From Hanleya hanleyi (Eukaryota > Mollusca > Polyplacophora > Lepidopleurida > Hanleyidae): a stretch of 64,000 nt of DNA. The first letter of the stretch is position 1, and the number at the start of each line of letters is the position of its first letter. Location: contig JAVTVY010016104.1 in assembly GCA_036873755.1 (NCBI GenBank), forward strand, positions 1 through 64,000, written 5' to 3'. Positions 1-12,028 of the stretch are shown here, in pieces. A program made the translations under genes and the position numbers. The notes below the pieces were generated by a model, which had not been told where the DNA came from, ran no database searches, and was given only the letters and a program-made list of their open reading frames with translations.

Positions 1-255
1 AATAACTTTCGTATCATCCAAGGGGTGTGGTAGATCTGTAATTTTGAACAAGTAGGACATCACATGACTCGAAAATGGCGGGTTACGTTGGGGTTACGTC
101 GGTAGACTTCAGCTGATTGACTGACGAAGTCACGTGGTATTGATTTCAGGAAATTCCCTCTTGCAGTTGCCGAAAGTAGGCTGAAAATGGATACACACGA
201 TCCCAGGGTAAGTCTTACCGCGTATAGATGACCCAAATGGTTACAGGTTGCCCCG
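1..255 (+). repeat. dispersed repeat, copy 1
   Basis: This segment recurs as a reverse complement at 38,893-39,147 with only scattered differences (for example 'ctaccgacgtaaccccaacg' there against the inverse here at about 90-110). Similarity stops near 255 on the inner side; the outer side is cut by the window edge. No coding potential is visible. The family is not recognised. It could be the end of a larger transposon. Confidence 0.75.
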
Positions 256-796
256 GTTGAGGATTCCCCAAGGCACTGGGTATGACATGCTGATGTGTTC
301 GAAATCGCAGGGGCAATATCGTAAGTGGCGTCATCAAAATGAAAAAGGTTGATATCTCCAGAATGGTAGGGTTACAAGCATGAAATTTGCGTCACAGAAT
401 ACCACAGATTAGCGATCCATATCACGGTATCAGTGGCGTGATAAAAGCGGATGTATGTCCATATCACTGAATTGCAGCAATAGATCTGCTTTGAGTGGTG
501 GTGACAGTATTTGTCATTGCAACTCTCTAATCGTATACTCTGTATCAACCTTGAACTACATCTGATACGGGGCTTGTTCTTCATAATTTGATAGAGGAAA
601 CCAATTGTTCTATAGCTAACATATCAGTCTATAGTATTTCTACAGGATTACATGTATGATCACGTGACTGCCATTACACTATTTTGACTCCAATCTCTTC
701 TAAACTTTATAAGCAGGAATTTTTGTGTGAAATGAATCGATTCAACACAACGTAATGCATTTTGGTTTGACAATAACAAGGTATCCCCAAAGTCTT

Positions 797-835
797 GCCT
801 CTGTGAAAAGTTGTCAGTATACTTTTCACAGAGGC
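797..835. other. perfect 14-bp stem hairpin
   Basis: The arms gcctctgtgaaaag and cttttcacagaggc are exact reverse complements around an 11-nt loop. The hairpin lies about 140 bp upstream of the Polinton ATPase fragment. It may be a structural relic of a mobile element. There is no T-tract or other sign of a transcription terminator. Confidence 0.6.
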
Positions 836-959
836 ATAAACCTTGACGGCCTGGGGAGGAAGAGGACCCCAAAAGAAGGAAAGAAATAATATATAGCTGA
901 CGGTGAGCATTTCCACCGTCAGCGTAGCGTCAGCAACATTTACAGTACATGCACGATTT

Positions 960-1425
960 GTGATAAAAGGTTCTTGCGTCACGACACAAAATATGTCAAC
1001 ATAAACAAGAGACTTCACCTCCACTGGCAACAATGGCTGAGTCATGTGAAAGACGCTCTCACGAACCCTTCTCCGACACGCATCGTGTGGTACTATAGTG
1101 AAAGGCAGATCGCCCATGAAAATACATTCCCGGCATTTCCGTTGATCTCGAGGATACGTATTACTTCGATACGGCGCAGACCAACTTCGCTGTCCTGGGC
1201 GATTTGTTGGGTGTTGTAAAAGAGGACAAAAAGCTAGCTGATCTATTGACCAAAAGCTCACATCGCAAGAATCTCTCCGTCATCCATTTAACCCAGAATC
1301 ACTTCCCTCGGGGCAAACCCTCTCAGGATATCGCCTTAAACTCTCAATACTTCGTCTTGTTTAACAATTCTATTGATGAACAACAAATTCAAGCGTGGGG
1401 AGAAGAATCTATCCTCAAGATATGA
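960..1425 (+). pseudogene. Polinton/Maverick packaging-ATPase fragment, frameshifted
   Basis: Two plus-strand frames carry pieces of the FtsK/HerA-type packaging ATPase found in Polinton (Maverick) DNA transposons and related polinton-like viruses, where it is thought to load DNA into capsids. The first frame has NPSPTRIVWYY at about 1,063-1,095. The second, from about 1,196, has DLLGVVKEDKKLADLLTKSS, NLSVIHLTQN and ALNSQYFVLFNN, matching the Walker-B-adjacent and sensor region ('LFTKGSHHRNLSVIFITQN' type). The Walker A loop expected just upstream is not recognisable and at least one frameshift separates the parts, so this is a decayed fragment. No capsid, protease, integrase or DNA polymerase gene was recognised nearby. 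The reading frames up to about 1,785 could be further decayed parts, but I do not recognise them. Confidence 0.65.
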
Positions 1426-1429
1426 TGCA

Positions 1430-4170
1430 GTGCAAGGATATTGAAAGATTATATAGGATTGCCACCACAATTCTCCATCATAATATCAACATTGCAGTTC
1501 ATGCAGGCGTTGAAATGCACGTCCGTGTAAAACAGGTTAAAATATTTTTAACTCATTCCCATGCTACAGTTTTATAACGATGAGGAAGAAATGAGCATTA
1601 CGGAAATGGTATATAAACATGTCCGGTGTTCAAATAACTGGTCTGGTTTGGTTACAAAGACACTCGAACATGATCGATGGAGGGAACATGTGTTGAACAC
1701 GTTGCAAAGACACATGTCACATGAGATTCAAATGTTCCTCTTGTTATACGTTTCTGGTTTGAGGGAATACAAGTCGCATGTTTAATATCCTTTGTCTGAA
1801 TCATGCCCATATTTAATGGTATATATATGGTTACAAATCACACAGAATGTTTACTCTTTCGTGTGGGTATATGTATCTCAGGTTGGTTAGAAAGATTATT
1901 ACAATGAAATCGATTCTTCAAACTCCAATAACGCAAGACCAATTTTGGGTGATGGATAAAATTGGAGGCGTCAGTGGGAATTAGTGGGGAATTATGGGTA
2001 TCAATAATCTTTATAATCCCCTCGGTTGCATTCTGTAATTTACAGGCAATGTAGTCTGAGTATCAAACCGCATACCTTTCTTATAACAACTCTAGCTACA
2101 CGGACAATGCCGCTTTCCAAAATATATCCCATTGCAGGTAAGGTTCATCTCCGATTGACCGCAGTCACGCCCCGTGGATGAATTTCATTCGGTAACGAAG
2201 CCAATATATGTCGTCACCGTACAGATATGCATCCAGCAGTGTTTGCATTTGCAGATCTCATATTGTGGTTTTTAACCTGGCTGACTGATTACACAGTTAC
2301 GGGGAACAGGTTTACATGTTATTATAGGGTCACACCAATCATCCCACCGTCGACAGCTACAACACGTTAAAGTATGCAGATTAGCTATTCCTGTCCTTAG
2401 CAATTAACTTTTAATACTGTGTGAAACCTCCTACTTTATAAAAACATACTGATTGTGTTATGTCAGTGTCACTGATAAGAAGACGTTACACAAATTCCCT
2501 CACACTTCAATATGTAAGCGGTCGTAAAAACAAACGATGGTACAGGAAACTGTTCTGGTACTTTAAATCCAGTTTTATAGCATACACCTGTCTTTGTGTT
2601 TCACATCGAACTCGTCATGTTGTAATGGTAACATCTTGTAATATCTTGTATACGTGCATTTTGGCCAGAAAAAAACCCTCCAAAAATGAAATAATTTCAC
2701 AAGTGAGAGATAATTAACTCCAGGCGAAATGCCAATCACTACAATGATTGACTGACAACGTAACCGGACAATTTTCGACTGGTTGAATGAATATAATGTA
2801 TTTGGTTGGATGTTAGCGAATGCTATATGGGCAATCACGTGTGTTATATAATCGTTTTGACGGACGAAAGATAGTACATTATGGCCGTGTTGTTTTTAGA
2901 GGTGATTAAGTGATGACCAAGGTCATAGCCAGAAATCTAATATATATATGAAGAATGTCATGATGGGGGAAGACTTACTAAACACTTTTGATTTATGACG
3001 AAAATTATCCTTGAACCATTTTCAAAATGATGATGAATATACAAAAGACACGTAAAAATGATGGTATAGTACGGAGTCAGGATGGGGTGAAGTGACACAG
3101 ATAGGTTATCCAGCTGAGAAAAAACAATCCTCATCTCCTATCCTGTACGCACTCTGTGTTATGTCGTCGTTTTAAATATTTCATCAGATTGAAAATAATT
3201 AATATTTTCTCCAGAAAACCTAGTGTATGTTAGAATTTTTGCCAAATAGGTCTTACAAAAGGCAACTATTTTAGGAAGGGAGTAGTGAAGTTGAAAAACA
3301 CGACCTCGAGTCTGCAGGGAAGTCGGTATCTCCCCCCACCCCCCCGCCTCTTGGAATGCTTTATGTTAATCGGAAATCATTGTGCGTTATCTGTTTCGGG
3401 AGTTGTGTTTGGCACGCAGCTACGAAGTATTAACTTCTGGTCTCCAAGTGACAAAGTGTACGCATGAAAGACGTATATTAGGTAGCATTTGACGAGCTAT
3501 GCAGTAATATCAAATGACGTCACCTCTGGGACCCGACTAAGCATCAAGGGAAGACTGGCGTGGCATTCTACGTAACTCAGGCGTCTGATGTTGCTGTTAT
3601 TTTGTAATTCTGTCCTTCGGGCAGGCCAGACCCAGATAGAATCCAGATAGCTTCGCACTGATACGAACATGTGTCGACAGTCCATGAGAAACAGCCAGTG
3701 AACCATATGGGCGTAAGCGTGCCACTCCAAGAGCCATTCAGGATTGGAATTTGTGACAAATGTGCATGTAGCTGATAAAATAGTGATTAGCACAGGACAG
3801 AAAATACCATGCTGGTGAGCGCACGTGCGATATGATCTTTGTATCATCCCATATTATTAAGCGTAGGGGACGATTATTGCTGAGTTTTTCGAGCGCAAAC
3901 CTCGTCAGCTTTATCAGCTTCCGTTTTACTTGAACCTGTTGGCCAAGAGCCTTACACTCAAGTGTTTCGCCTAAAATGCCTTATATGCCTTTGAAATGTC
4001 AAAGTTCGTTAAATGAAGTCTAAATATTCCTTATTTTTCCCCGGGGAAGAATGCTCTGATCAAGCGAGAAAGAGGCAACCCCACCCGGTCCCTTCGCCAC
4101 CAAAATATTGATGTCTGACGTCTCGTATATTGAGACTGTGTGGCCCCCGCTGCACGTTCCCACAGATTGG
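1430..4170. other. no recognisable gene
   Basis: Only short open frames occur in AT-rich sequence. Small frames at 1,561-1,785 and 2,460-2,717 show no family signature. A poly-C stretch lies near 3,333. Nothing here can be named. Confidence 0.5.
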
Positions 4171-4176
4171 ATTATG

Positions 4177-4917
4177 TATGGTTGGCCATCCCTGCCAGAA
4201 TTCGTCATTTAGAGGCTGCCTCTAAATAATATATACCATGGTATAAAATGCCAAGCCTGCCATAATTCGTATTTAGAGGCTGCCTCTAATTATTTTGTAC
4301 CATGGTATAAAATGCCGAGCCTGCCATAATCCCTATTTAGAGGATGCCTGTAAATCGCCAAGCCTGCCACAATTCGTATTTAGAGGCTGCCTCTAATTAT
4401 TTTGTACCATGGTATAAAATCGCCAAGCCTGCCATAATTCCTATTTAGAGGATGCCTCTAATTCATTTTAGCCGTAAGTCGTAAATTTTCGCCTTCTTAT
4501 TATTTCCACCAATGATATGCGCTTTCACAAATTTGGTGCCATATCTCTACGCTTGTTACAAGTTTACTCATTGGTCAAATTTAATATTCTTGATATGACA
4601 TCGAGTTGTTTATGACTTACGGCTAAAATGAATTAGAGGCATCCTCTAAATAGGAATTATGGCAGGCTTGGCGATTTTATACCATGGTACAAAATAATTA
4701 GAGGCAGCCTCTAAATACGAATTATGGCAGGCTCGGCATTTTATACCATGGTATATATTATTTACAGGCAGCCTCTAAATACGAATTGTGGCAGGCTTGG
4801 CGATTTAGAGGCATCCTCTAAATAGGAATTATGGCAGGCTCGGCATTTTATACCATGGTATATATTATTTAGAGGCAGCCTCTAAATGACGAATTCTGGC
4901 AGGGATGGCCAACCATA
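4177..4917. mobile_element. 741-bp fold-back element, 6-bp target duplication
   Basis: The ends TATGGTTGGCC and GGCCAACCATA are inverted, and the hexamer ATTATG occurs directly on both sides (4,171-4,176 and 4,918-4,923), as expected of a target-site duplication. The arms (about 300 bp each) consist of repeats of an ~85-bp module that itself contains two small palindromes, TAGAGGC-N-GCCTCTA and TACCATGGTA. A unique centre of about 130 bp (about 4,480-4,608) separates them. There is no open frame, so the element is non-autonomous. The superfamily is not assigned; a 6-bp duplication is compatible with a Polinton-type integrase but is not proof. Confidence 0.8.
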
Positions 4918-4923
4918 ATTATG

Positions 4924-5900
4924 TTCCCAACAACATGGGCATTAAATCAATCTCTTGGCGCCGACAAATATCCCATTTTACCGTTTCAATAAATATTGAA
5001 AAATGCCGGTTTCGAATGACACACATAGTTTGTCCGTGCTTGCACTCTGTACTGTCCACGGTTCAATTCCCTTGACCACCAGTCCTCCTCCTACCAGACA
5101 CACGACCACCGAATTCCTCGCCAGTCAGACTCCTAAGTGGAACTTTCCTTGATGACGGCTGACGATCTACTTGCCTCATTCCCGGTATAACCTACACCAT
5201 GGAGATTAATAAGTTCCACGAATGTCCACGCGAATTCCAGAACGTGTAGCTGTGGTACTCGTTTTAGATCTGGTTTGCTGGTTCAACTCGAAGTCAAATA
5301 TCTGCACTGTCGGATATTTGTCCAGGCCATAATACCTACACCATCTGTATGAAGGGCTGACTGCAATAATCAAAAGTCGCCCAGTTCCAGAACCAAATCA
5401 TATATGATTCGACTAAATTACATCTCTAGATCTCTCTAGTACCTGGAAAGTAAATATGTTCGCATTATGGGTAGGCGTCCATACTAAAGGTTGTACACAG
5501 TGTTTTATTTGCAATAATGGGCAACTAATTAAATCGTGGCCTGTATAAAGCGCACAACATAAATAGATAATTTTCCATACAATAAAATGTTCTGAATAAG
5601 ATCCAAGCATAATCCCTGAGCATTGTTTATCCAAGCATAATCCCTGAGCATTGTTTCAAAAAAGCAAAATAATCTGGTTCAATGCTCCCCAGCGAATATC
5701 AGACAGCTGTAGTTTTAGCGGTTTGTTTTGGGAAATTCGAATTCGTTTTTTTTTCGTTTATCTATAACTCTAATCAACTGGTCACTTTTATGAATCTCTG
5801 ATTGTTAATACACACAGAACATCCAAATCCTTTCTGAGAAACCGTTACCAGTAGCAATCGAAATTGAATGTATGTGCGCCTGCATGGAGGGTACCGGTAA
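4924..5900. other. no gene; 28-bp tandem duplication
   Basis: No coding signal is visible. A 28-bp unit (atccaagcataatccctgag...) is duplicated head to tail at 5,601-5,628 and 5,629-5,656. Confidence 0.5.
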
Positions 5901-6690
5901 TAGTAGGCCGGCCAAAGACCTCAAAAACGCTTTTAAAAACTTTCGATGGCATTTTTTGTTACAAATGGGTACCCATGCTAAATTAGTTCTTTGAGTGGTA
6001 GGGATCAAGGCAGGAGGGGATACCATCCTGATTTTGGTCAATTAAGGTCATTTGGGGGTCACTCTTTGGGTCAAATAAGGTCAAAAATGGGTAAAAATCG
6101 GTTATAAATTAACATCCACCGCATTGTTTGTTATCGATAAGTATCCAACCTGAATTAGTTGTAAGTAGTGTAAAATGTCAGGTAGTCACAGATAATACGT
6201 TTGTTATAAGAATTGAGGTCATTTTAGGGTCACTTTTGTGGCAAATAAGGTCAAAATTTGTGAAAATCGGTTATATGCACAGTACTAATTGTTACGACTG
6301 GGTATTCCAGTTGAATCAGCTGAAAGTAGAGTAGGGTTGGATGTATTCCTCAATAACACGTTAATTATTAGAATTAAGGTCATTTTAGGGTCATATTTAC
6401 GTAAAATGAGGTCAAAAATTGGTTAAAATCAGTTATAAATTATAGCCACAGTACTAATTGTTGCGAATGAGATCTAAACTGAATCAGTAGTATGTAGTGT
6501 AAGTTTTATATTAGGCATACATAACAGGATAGTTATTCAAATTAAGGGTAACTTTTTGGTAAATGAGGTCAAAAATGGGTACAAATGGGTTATAAATTGA
6601 TTTATTATACACCTATGCCCCTGTCCTATCCTTATAACATTATCACGCGAGTCCAGTATTCTCCCATATTGGACAGTTACTTATTGGACA

Positions 6691-7008
6691 GTGTATCCTA
6701 GCAACGAAGGGTCATGCTTCTCCGGGACTATTTTTTATTTACAAACGAAAGGTCACGCAAGTGCAATAGCAGACGATAACAACATAAACATGGCGAGCGA
6801 TGACACGAATGTTGGGACTGATCTTGCAAAGTGGCTGTCCGATCTAAGTGGAAATGAACTTGATTTAATGTTTACACCATTTGAGGAGGAAATTTCGGTG
6901 TCCACAATCAGTGTTGAAACCAGTACGTCCTCGAGAGATGTTGCAGTTCCAAATGTGCAGACGTTCATAGATTCACAGAAAAAACAAAATAGTGAGGAGC
7001 TATACTGA
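6691..7008 (+). CDS. small acidic hypothetical ORF inside the 4.5-kb element
   Basis: The open frame encodes 105 residues. A second ATG (6,790) starts MASDDTNVGTDLAKWLSDLS and gives a 72-residue acidic product ending FIDSQKKQNSEELY. The local context is richer in codon-like sequence than its surroundings, and the ATG is preceded by ACATAAAC. The FIDSQKKQN ending faintly resembles the N-terminal region of Crypton-type tyrosine recombinases, but nothing of the catalytic domain follows. It may be the remnant first exon of a transposon gene or a chance frame. Confidence 0.2.
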   Translation: MYPSNEGSCFSGTIFYLQTKGHASAIADDNNINMASDDTNVGTDLAKWLSDLSGNELDLMFTPFEEEISVSTISVETSTSSRDVAVPNVQTFIDSQKKQNSEELY

Positions 7009-7325
7009 ATAACTGTACATTTAACATTAGTCTCACATCCCATGAATGATAGATAATCACTTTTGTATCTGGTATTGTTGAAAATTTGCGCTAAATCCTC
7101 CCGCGTGACTGTTCAGAACTGTTTCCCTGGGAGCGCGTGCTGAATTCGTGACCTATTTACCATATGTTGACTGTTCTATATCAATACGCCATTCACAAAT
7201 CTGTTACTACGTATTTTACTACGAATGTTACAGGTACTTGTCTTTATGAAATTATGAATATATTCAACTTTGAAAACATACCTCGTGTTGCTAAGTTATC
7301 ATTTAGCTATTTAGATGTATAATAA

Positions 7326-7469
7326 ATAGGTTATTGGTTGAATACTGACTGATGTGGACTCCTCCTATTTTTGTGGGGCGAATGTGCGGACTCGCAAGCT
7401 CGTCCGCACATCTTCGCCCCACAAAAATAGAACTCGTCCACATCAGTCAGTATTCAACCAATAACCTAT
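7326..7469. repeat. 144-bp near-perfect hairpin
   Basis: The left arm (7,326-7,392) and right arm (7,403-7,469) are reverse complements with few mismatches around a ~10-nt loop (tcgcaagctc). Stretches such as CTATTTTTGTGGGGCGAA and its complement are exact. The low divergence contrasts with the old flanking arms of the larger element. Confidence 0.85.
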
Positions 7470-7739
7470 AAATCTACTATACTACTGGTTATGAATGGGT
7501 AGACAGACGGAATTAATTTTATGCGGTGTAGGGTTTAAGATAGGCATAATAATCATTATGTAATCATTATATTGTCTGTCGATGATTATTTTTCTTGCTG
7601 ATGATTCTACGAATAGAGGCAAACTAGGTCCATAAATAGTCAGATCGATCTGTTTTGTGAAGGGGCTTTGCTTTGAGAAATTGTTACTTTCAGCTTCATG
7701 TAATCACATTATCTTGAATTATAAGAGCAAAATGAGAAT

Positions 7740-9560
7740 ATGAGTCTCAGATGAACCCACATGGTCACCATTTTGAATTTAATAATTGTATTCTCAGCTG
7801 AAGATTATGCCAAGAGAATAAAAACAGACATAATGTAATAAGCTATGGCGTTATTCTGCTCAATTTAAACAAGTTTGTACCTAGAATAAAAATATTCTAA
7901 CAGTAATATGAAAAAAAGAAGAATTTCCGGATGACTCCTTATGATCGCCATTTTGAATTTAACTATCATTTTTACTCTGACGACTAAGCAAATAGATTCA
8001 AAATAGGCAAAAGGTAGCTGGCTATGATATGGCACCCTTCGGTTTAATAAATTTGCACAATCAACTAAGAACAATGCATTGATATACACGAGCAACATGG
8101 AAAAGCAGGAGATTCAGATAACCTCACACAGCTGCCATATTGAATTTGAACATCGTATTTTGATCTTGGGGATATGCAAATAGATTCAAAATGGGCGTAA
8201 GTTGGTAGGCTATGCTAGGAGATCCCCCTCTTTTGAAAAAAATGCACAATAAGCGAAGAATAGTGCCTCGAAGTAAACGAGCAACATGAAAAAACATGAC
8301 TTTCAGATGACCCCATGTGGCCACCATTTTGAATTTGATCATCAAATCTTGATCTTAGGGATACGTAAGTGGATTCAAAAAGAGTAAAGGTTGTTGGGCT
8401 ATGCTTGGAGATCCCACAGTTTAGATAAATTTGCATAATGAGCTAAGAATAATGCCTTGAACTATACGAGCTACGGCCAAAATTGGGATTTTCAGATGGC
8501 CCCATATGGCCGCCATTTTGAATTTGACCATCAAATCTTGATCTTAAACATATATAAATAGATTCAAAGTGGACATAGGATGTTAGGCTATCCATAGAGA
8601 TCCCTCAGTTTTGATACATTTGATCAGTGAGGTAAAAATAATCCCTTGAACATGAGCAACAGGAAAAAGTGTGATTTTCAGACGACCCATATGGGCGCCA
8701 TTTTGAATTTGATCATCAAATCCTGATCTGTGGGATATGTACATGTATATAGATTCAAACTGGCCATAGGACGTTGGGCTATGCTTAGAGGTCCCTCGGT
8801 TTTGCTAAACTTGCACAATAAGCTAAGAATAATGCCTTGAACTACACGAGCAACAGGAAAAACTGTGATTTTCAGATGACCCCATATGACCGCTATCTTG
8901 AAGTTGACAATTAAATCTTGATTTTTGGCATATGAAAATAGATTCCAAATGGGAATAAGATGTTAAGCTACATGTATGCATAGAAATCCCTCTGTCTTGA
9001 TAAATTTGCTCAGTGAGGTAAGAATAATGCCTTGAATTACACGAGCAACAGGAAAAAGTGTGATTTTCAGATGACCCATATGGCCGCCATTTTAAATTTG
9101 ACCATCAAATCTTGGATATGTAAATAGATTCAAAATGGGAATAGAATGTTGGGCTCTGCTTAGAGATCCCTCAGTTTTGACAAATTTGCATAATGAGCTA
9201 GAATAATGCCTTGAACTATACGGGCAATGGCCGAAAATGTGATTTTCTGATGACCCCATATGGCCGCCATTTTGAATTTGACAATCAAATCTTGATTTGT
9301 GGCATATAAATAGATGCAAAATGAGAATAAGATGTTAGGCTATGCATAGGGATCCATCGGTTTTGATAAATTTGCGCAGTGAGGTAAGAATAATGCCTGG
9401 AATTACACGAGCGACATAAAAATGTGATTTTCAGATTACCCCATCTTTCCGCCATTTTGATTTAAAGCACCGTATTTTCAGCTGAGAATTAAGCAAACAG
9501 ATTCAAAATAAGCGAAAGATACTAGCCTTGATGGGAGATTCCTCATAATTAGCCAAATAT
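7740..9560. repeat. ~187-bp satellite, about 10 copies
   Basis: The anchor motif GCCATTTTGAATTT (with variants) recurs near 7,775, 7,950, 8,130, 8,325, 8,512, 8,698, 8,890, 9,087, 9,266 and 9,451, a spacing of roughly 175-195 bp. Other conserved blocks are 'atcaaatcttgatctt', 'gctatgcttagagatccctc' and 'aagaataatgccttgaac'. Most of the central copies carry GGCCGCCATTTTG, which resembles a YY1 site. The outer copies are the most diverged, as is usual at satellite edges. Confidence 0.8.
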
Positions 9561-10387
9561 AATATTCCAGAAGTACGGAAAATCTTTGCTCTCGATTTTT
9601 AATCATACCGTGAATGTTCAATAGGGCACTAAATTTCCGAACCCTCTATCACCCAGGCCAGAAAGGGTTAACTCAAACTACTTCAAACTCGAGAAAGAAA
9701 CCTTCGGACCAACAAATATATTGATCGGAAAGCTCCAGTCTATAAGAAAATGGATGTTACCAAAACTCACCAACAAAAAATATTAAATCACCCTACACCA
9801 ATATCTAAAACTTCACCCCGTAGAACTACTTCAGATTAGATACCCATTTCTTTACAAGGAATTTCACACAAAAATGTTTTACAATTTTTTAAGGCCCATC
9901 TTTTGGCCATCTTTGGATGTTATTTGACCTCGACATGATCTGATAATGACCTCAAATTCCCAAAGTTGTCTTAGTATCCACCCTACCTTGAACCATACTG
10001 CTTACAAAAGTAAATAACAAACAGCACAAAATATATTAAATAAAACAGCATGTTTGACCTCATTTGACCCGTAAAATGACCTCAATTCCAATAATTAACG
10101 GGCTAGCCATGCATGTGCTAAAACCATACAGTACATAAAACCAATTTAGCGTGGATAGCCATTGCTAACAAACATCACAATGGGAATTAAGTTAGGAACG
10201 ACTTTTATCAATTTTGACATTATTTAACCCCAAAGTGACCCCGAAATGACTTTTAACGTAAAGAATTCGGGTGGTATCCCCTCCCACATTGAACCCTAGC
10301 ACACAAAGTACTAATTTAGCACGGGTGCCCATTTGTAACAAACAATGCCATCAAAAGTTACATGTCGTGTCCTTGGCCGGCCTACTA

Positions 10388-12028
10388 TAATGTATATCAC
10401 GTTTCTGTACCCCCTGTTGGTGCTAACTAAACTCAAAGGAGTTTACTTTGAACATCATTCCTCACACAGCAACAAAACCGTTACACTTCCATGACAATGA
10501 TCGCTCAGAATCACGAACGATTCTCCCAAACTCCTGCAGGCCTTTTCCTCAGGAGAATGCATTTCCCTTATATTATTATATTCATACTCCAGTAGCCTAC
10601 ATACATTTGCATAGCTGTCATCACACGGCAAAGGCACCCACGTGCCCCATCTGCTTAAATTATCTACATGTACAACTCCCGAGACATCTTTCGTCATACA
10701 CAAATAAACTCGCCAGTAATGAGCCGTAAGACGGCTGTGTTTCCTACATCAAGCGGCACGAACGTTCCTCAGCCAAGTTCAGAAATATTTATCCGTGTAA
10801 TTTATATTTCGGTCTATATCCCCCTCGAAAAAGACAAACAACCATGAAAACACGCAAAACACATACCCACGATGATATACGACAGGTGAAAACATGCAGG
10901 CTAAATTAAATCCACCTGCTTTGAGTATCGCCTTGTAATATACGGCCTATCTTCACTCCAGGAACCTTTCTGAGAGAAGCCAATAAACGAGCCAGCACAT
11001 AGCGAGGAAATATTATTTACTGCGCAAAAATGCTTTGTTGTGTTATTGTGAGTTCCAGGGCAGCCATAGAGAACATGCCAGCCATATTTATGTTCTCGCC
11101 ACGATCAACGCTGATCAATGTTGGAATCCGTTTGGTTTAGCACATCAGCCACAGGATGTAATGACGCATGTCTTCTGTGATATGTTTGGAAACAAATTCA
11201 GTTTCAGCTATAGTCGGAAGCAGAGGGGATGAGAGTATAGAAGGACATGGGAGAAGGCATGTGGGGTTAGGAATATAAACAATTTGCTAATGGCTGACAC
11301 TATGGTATAGTTTCGGAGGGGGAGAGGGGGTTCAGGCCACCCGTCGGACCGACGGAGTTCCGCTCGAGCAAAAGTTCACAAATGACACAGAAGTGTGAAT
11401 GACAGCTTGATACACTGAATGTCAAAATAGCTACCAGTATACAATAGAACGCGTCTTTTTGCATCGAAAAATTCAAATTTGTTCTCCATAATTCATTAAA
11501 ATAGAAATGTAGGCTTGAACCCACCGTCTTGCATCCAGAATTGAAAAACGTCTGACACGGGCGAGCCCATGTCATCCACAACGTTACAGTCGTGGATTGA
11601 GTTCCGCATCTAACAACTTTTATACGTTCATCCGGAAGTCTGGAAGCTACAAAATGCTGTCAAAATACGCCAGGGAGCACCATTTTACATCTAGATTCAA
11701 AAATAATCTCGAGAAACGGAAGGCCTCCGTACCGATTAGGTTTAGAATTTTGTACCGGTATTCCAGTCCGCATGGATCCTAGATTAGGTGCAAGAAAGTT
11801 AGTGTCGCCTAAAGTATCTTTCTATGCATTTATACACCATTCTAGGCCTACATAGTAAAAACCAGGGCCGTCAATATGCATCTGAATGCACCATTTTACT
11901 AAATTGAAATTTAAAAAAATCCCGGGAATAACTAAAATAAAAGTCCCACTTCATAAAATATTTTCAGGTTTGTACATCAGTCTACAATACATTGAGCACT
12001 CGAAAAATATACTCTCAAAATGCGCCAG
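10388..12028. other. no recognisable gene
   Basis: Several frames of 60-95 codons on both strands overlap each other and lack family motifs. No repeat shared with the rest of the window was noticed. Confidence 0.45.

Larger units (their letters stand above)
5901..10387. mobile_element. 4.5-kb element with long inverted arms around a satellite
   Basis: The left end TAGTAGGCCGGCCAA and the right end are inverted copies, both flanked by TAA (5,898-5,900 and 10,388-10,390). The left arm (about 5,901-6,600) and the right arm (about 9,880-10,387) stay alignable for several hundred bases in opposite orientation; both are built from degenerate blocks containing 'aaggtcattttagggtcac' and 'gaggtcaaaaatgggt'. 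Between the arms lie a 105-codon open frame, a 144-bp hairpin and ten copies of a ~187-bp satellite. A 3-bp TAA duplication would fit the PIF/Harbinger class, but no transposase is present. The arms have diverged clearly, so the insertion is old. Confidence 0.6.

Noticed and set aside
11300..11581. 93-codon minus-strand ORF as a gene
   Set aside because: No motif, no splice context, and no support from composition. It overlaps frames on the other strand.
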